A DNA stretch of 64,000 bases from Motacilla alba alba (Eukaryota > Chordata > Aves > Passeriformes > Motacillidae). The translations under genes were made by a program, and so were the position numbers. Positions 60,561-64,000 of the stretch are shown here, piece after piece. Numbering within the stretch: the first letter of the stretch is position 1; every line of letters begins with the position of its first letter. The stretch is taken from positions 34,376,911 to 34,440,910 of the forward strand of contig NC_052046.1 of the NCBI RefSeq assembly GCF_015832195.1. Reading direction: 5' to 3'. The notes beneath the pieces are model-generated. The model was not told the DNA's origin. It saw only the letters and a list, made by a program, of their open reading frames with translations, and made no database searches.

Positions 60561-63249
60561 CTGGAAATGCCAAGCTGACCAACATTTTGGAAAGATTTCT
60601 CTGTAGGTATCTCAAAACTTAATCTTAAATGTTTTTTCTAGAACTTTCCTGGGCTATTTTTTCACCCAATTTCTTTCTGGATTAAGAATTCAGTGAGTCT
60701 GAACTCTCCTTTTCCAACACATAGCACTGCCATGACTTCTACTCAATTAATATTTAACACATAGCTATTCTTTAAAGGTTTAGCACACTATGTTTTTGAT
60801 ACCCAAAAGACAAATAATATATCCCCATTTGATATTTGATACATTATAAGAACATCAATGCCAGATTTACACCATCTAAGAACCTGATCTACAGCAAAAA
60901 ATTTTGTAGTTGACATCAGTTGTCTATGCCATCCATATAATTTTGATGAGAGTGTCAAGAAGATAATGCTGGTAAATAATTATTCTCTTAAAAACTTTTT
61001 TTTTTCATAATAAACACCAATACTGTTTAAGTAGGGTTTATTATTTGATTTCAGAGACAAACATGAAACAGTTTATAGTTAGAAGGAGGAACTGTAATAT
61101 CAGAGGTCGGTCAGATGGCCACAACACAATCGCTGCTAGTCCTGCTTCTCATTTTAATGTAAATAAAAATTTTAGTCATTATGCATGAATCAGATCAGTC
61201 AAAAAGAACACCTTCCTGGGTCATGACTAATTTTTAGTCTAGTGTTCTTTTTTTTTTTTTAACTTCAGTAATATTCAGCTAAAGGCGCATTACTTCCTCC
61301 CACCCACAGAGTTTTGATTAACTTATAGCACTGAGTCCTTGATAAAGGTATGATCTAAACACTTCCCACACAGTTTTAACACTGACTATTAAGTGACATT
61401 TTCAAATATAACTGCACACATTCATTCTGTAAAACCTGAATGTAGGATCAGCAACTCTCCAAGTTAAATAAGTCCTGTGTCAATGTTAGTGCTTTTGTTT
61501 AAAAACAAGTGGTTCACTTGTTTTTAACTAAGTTTTGTCAGTTTCCCAGTTCCTCTTCTGTGCACATATTCATGCCTATTTTTAGATATGTTGTGTTGGG
61601 GAAAATTAAGTAAGGTGAAGAAAAAGTATAAACTGGTTTATAAATAGGTGTTAAAAAACCCCAAACCTGGCTGTGTCTTTCATTTTCCCCGGTATGGCTT
61701 CACCTCACCCTTGGGGGGGAGTAAGGCATTCCGCAATCTTTTTCTTATTTTCCTCCTTTTCCTTTTCAATGAAAATGGAAGAACTTCAGAAATAAAAGAT
61801 TTTTGTTGTGCAGATTGAAGAACAATTGCTTTTTCAGTACCACTGTATTTTGGACATTCAATGACTGTTGCTATTAAAAATATATTCAACCATGTAGCTG
61901 TGGTAAAATTTCATCTGGCCTACCAACTGGATTTGGACAAAAGTCTCATGAGGGCTTTCTAAAAGTGATTACAGCAAGCATGTATTACATCACAGAATCT
62001 GTTCCAGAAGGGAAAGCTCCAGTAGTCGGTTGCCACTTTCAAGATAAAACTGGGAGCCACAATTGTTCTTGCAGATGAAAAAAGTGTTGTGGGAGTGACA
62101 AGCAAAATAAAATAGTTTTGAGTATAGGATCCTCTTCATCCATCAGTAAAAGACAAATGGTAGACTCTAGCAAAGTTGTTGAAGACTTGTCAAAATAGCA
62201 GAAGTGTTACAATTCTGTCATGGTATGTTTATGAAAGGGTTGGAAGGATGATAAGGAAGAGGATATGCATTTCCTGAAACACCCATCCTTACAAGCATTT
62301 ACAGATGCAAGGCAGAAAGGCAAAACTCTATGGCTCTTCTGGTGACAAGGCTGGGGCTGCAGAAGCATTTCCACATTGTCCAAAACTGGCTCTGACACAA
62401 AGAGCAGAGCACAATACAATCCCAACACTCAAAGTATAATCATCTCCTTGTTCCATTTTATCCTGAAGCTGAATAAAAAGGGGCAAACAGGCTAAAATAC
62501 TCTGGCTTTAAATACCACGAGATTTGACTATGTGTAAAAGCTTCTAACTCTACACTATCAGTGCTGAAACAAAACAGTAGCAACAGAAATGAGCCATATA
62601 TTTGTTGATATCCCAGTAAGATTTGGATTTAGTTTGAGCAGTAGCTAAAAGCTGATGCAATGTTTATTTAAACTGAATTGCTGCAAACTCTTGATATGTT
62701 ATATTCAATCCATATATTTGTACAATAGAGACTACCAGGGGTTTTTTTGCATCTTAAAACAACTGTATGTTATTAAACTGCATTATAAAAGCATACACTT
62801 TGAGGAAATATGTAGGTCTAAGAGACAGAAAAATGCCTGAAAAAGCAGATGGTGATATTTGACTGTGATAATATTCTACATTTTATAAATTCTAATATCA
62901 CAATATCCACAGCATGATCCACACAGCACTGCAACAAGAACTATTTATCATTTTAAATAAGTGTCTGCAGGCTGCTATACATTTTAAATGAATATTCTTA
63001 AGCACAGCTTGTAAAAACAAGTAACACATATCATCACCAATCACTCATCAAACCAAGTTAAATGTTTGACATTGCATTCACTACAAGGTAAGTAAATCAT
63101 TCTGATGTTAATAAACACACCAAAAGCTTTCCCTATTCAGAAAGGTAAATTAGGTTATATTATCTCTAAATATATGGCAATAATATACAGGATGAATCCT
63201 GTTTTACTTTTTTTCTTTAGAAGTTTAATATTTTATTACAGTCGAAGGA
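60561..63249. other. AT-rich spacer, no gene seen
   Basis: Unique-looking AT-rich DNA with short T and A runs (60998-61008, 61250-61261). A hairpin at 61.5 kb is listed separately. ORFs of 60-73 codons have no recognisable domain. Confidence 0.55.
61499..61527. repeat. Perfect 13-bp stem hairpin with 3-base loop
   Basis: TTAAAAACAAGTG, loop GTT, then CACTTGTTTTTAA. All 13 pairs are perfect. CACTTG is also an E-box-like word and the CACTT/AAGTG core matches NKX2-type sites on both strands. A miRNA precursor is unlikely because the stem is far too short. Confidence 0.85.
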
Positions 63250-63660
63250 TGCACAGCAGCTAACTCACCCCCTTCTGACAACCAGTTTCTTTGTCTAATT
63301 TCCATTCGTTTCTTTGGCAGCTAAAACACCTTGAAATTACCTTCTGCAGCATGGAAGAATGATTTTTTTTCCCCCCTAGCTCTGGCTGTCAGAGTGATTA
63401 GAATTTTAATTAGTAAAGCAGTAAGGAGGGAGGAAAATCAGGGAGAAAACCACATGAAAGATTCACCAGAGCAGGGAAGACAAAGAGGCGACAGAGGCAG
63501 CCTCACAGCTTGCTTGTTACAGCAGCAATTGCAGGGCCAAACTCAGGTCTATAACACTAACACAGTGCCATCCTTTAGACCTCTGACAATGTCAGGCTTC
63601 TGGGGCATGAGAAAACATTTTTATCAGCTGTCACTCAGAGCAAGACAAGGTTTTTAAAGC
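63250..63660. promoter_or_regulatory. Candidate conserved non-coding block
   Basis: Complex sequence with homeodomain-like words (GAATTTTAATTAGTAAAG near 63402), TGACA/CTGTCA TALE-type words (CTGACAACC, GCTGTCAGAG, TGACAATGTCAGG, AGCTGTCACTC) and two CpGs. The 108-codon plus-strand frame at 63331-63657 spans it but shows no recognisable domain. Regulatory identity is inference. Confidence 0.3.
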
Positions 63661-64000
63661 ACTCCAACTAGGAGCTGCTCCACCACTGGGCTCATTTTGG
63701 CACTTTGATCTGCACTGCTGGACTCTAAGCTCAGAACTCCAGCCATGGAGACAGGATTGTCAGTAACACAGAATTTTACCATCCAGCTATTACACCAATT
63801 AATATTGTAATTTTGATTCAGTGTCTGGGCTTTTTATAAAACAAAGGAACATTTTAAGTGCCAAAGGGCTGATGAGAGAAATAGCAGAAATCCTGTGAAC
63901 AATGCAGTACATTTTAAGCTGAAATTAAAAAAAAAAAAAAATAATGGCACAAATACCTTGACTCATTCTTCATCTGTCTGTGATCTTCATGGGCAATTTA
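63661..64000. other. Spacer to window end, no gene seen
   Basis: Unique-looking sequence with an A run at about 63927-63941. Nothing is supported. Confidence 0.5.

Noticed and set aside
1..64000. CRISPR array, bacterial operon or phage-like system
   Set aside because: No regularly spaced identical repeats with unique spacers, no compact gene arrangement and no ribosome-binding sites; the LINE and LTR content is that of a vertebrate nuclear genome.

Overview
The window looks like AT-rich nuclear DNA from a bird. The evidence is a scatter of 5'-truncated CR1 LINE fragments in both orientations, several ending in the octamer-type CR1 tail related to ATTCTRTG, one solo retroviral LTR, long simple repeats and low overall repeat density. 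Another sauropsid cannot be strictly excluded, and I cannot name the species. I found no intact protein-coding gene, no rRNA, no functional tRNA and no CRISPR array. The window is best read as a gene desert or the inside of a very large intron.

Layout. From 1 to about 9.8 kb the DNA is AT-rich and unique-looking, with a nuclear-receptor half-site cluster near 2.66 kb. From 9.86 to 11.06 kb there is a degenerate, probably LTR-type, interspersed repeat on the minus strand. From 11.79 to 14.11 kb lies the longest CR1 copy, running from the end of the endonuclease domain through reverse transcriptase to the 3' end; its RT catalytic motif is mutated. From 14.2 to 22.2 kb the DNA is unique-looking, with two stretches that read like conserved non-coding DNA. 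From 22.26 to 28.56 kb there is a cluster of seven CR1 pieces, including a tail-to-tail pair that has lost both 3' ends. From 28.6 to 34.8 kb there is mostly unique sequence with a 24-bp perfect palindrome.

From 34.8 to 40.4 kb come three long homopurine-homopyrimidine repeats: a GGAA/GAAA tract of about 690 bp, a two-phase TTTCC then TCTCC array of about 295 bp, and a TCTTC array of about 120 bp. A G-quadruplex-prone run lies just beyond the second. Between the first two is a further candidate conserved non-coding block. From 44.1 to 46.7 kb there are homeodomain-like, CRE and octamer motifs plus (AT)n and (AC)n microsatellites. A 482-bp solo LTR with 6-bp target-site duplications sits at 47.18 kb, CR1 copies lie at 49.07, 56.13 (minus strand, about 1.26 kb) and probably 60.4 kb, and a possible tRNA-derived SINE relic lies near 60.0 kb. 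The rest is AT-rich spacer.

No genes work together here. What function there is, if any, is probably cis-regulatory. The claims on conserved non-coding elements are inferences from composition and motif content and need an alignment to other amniotes.
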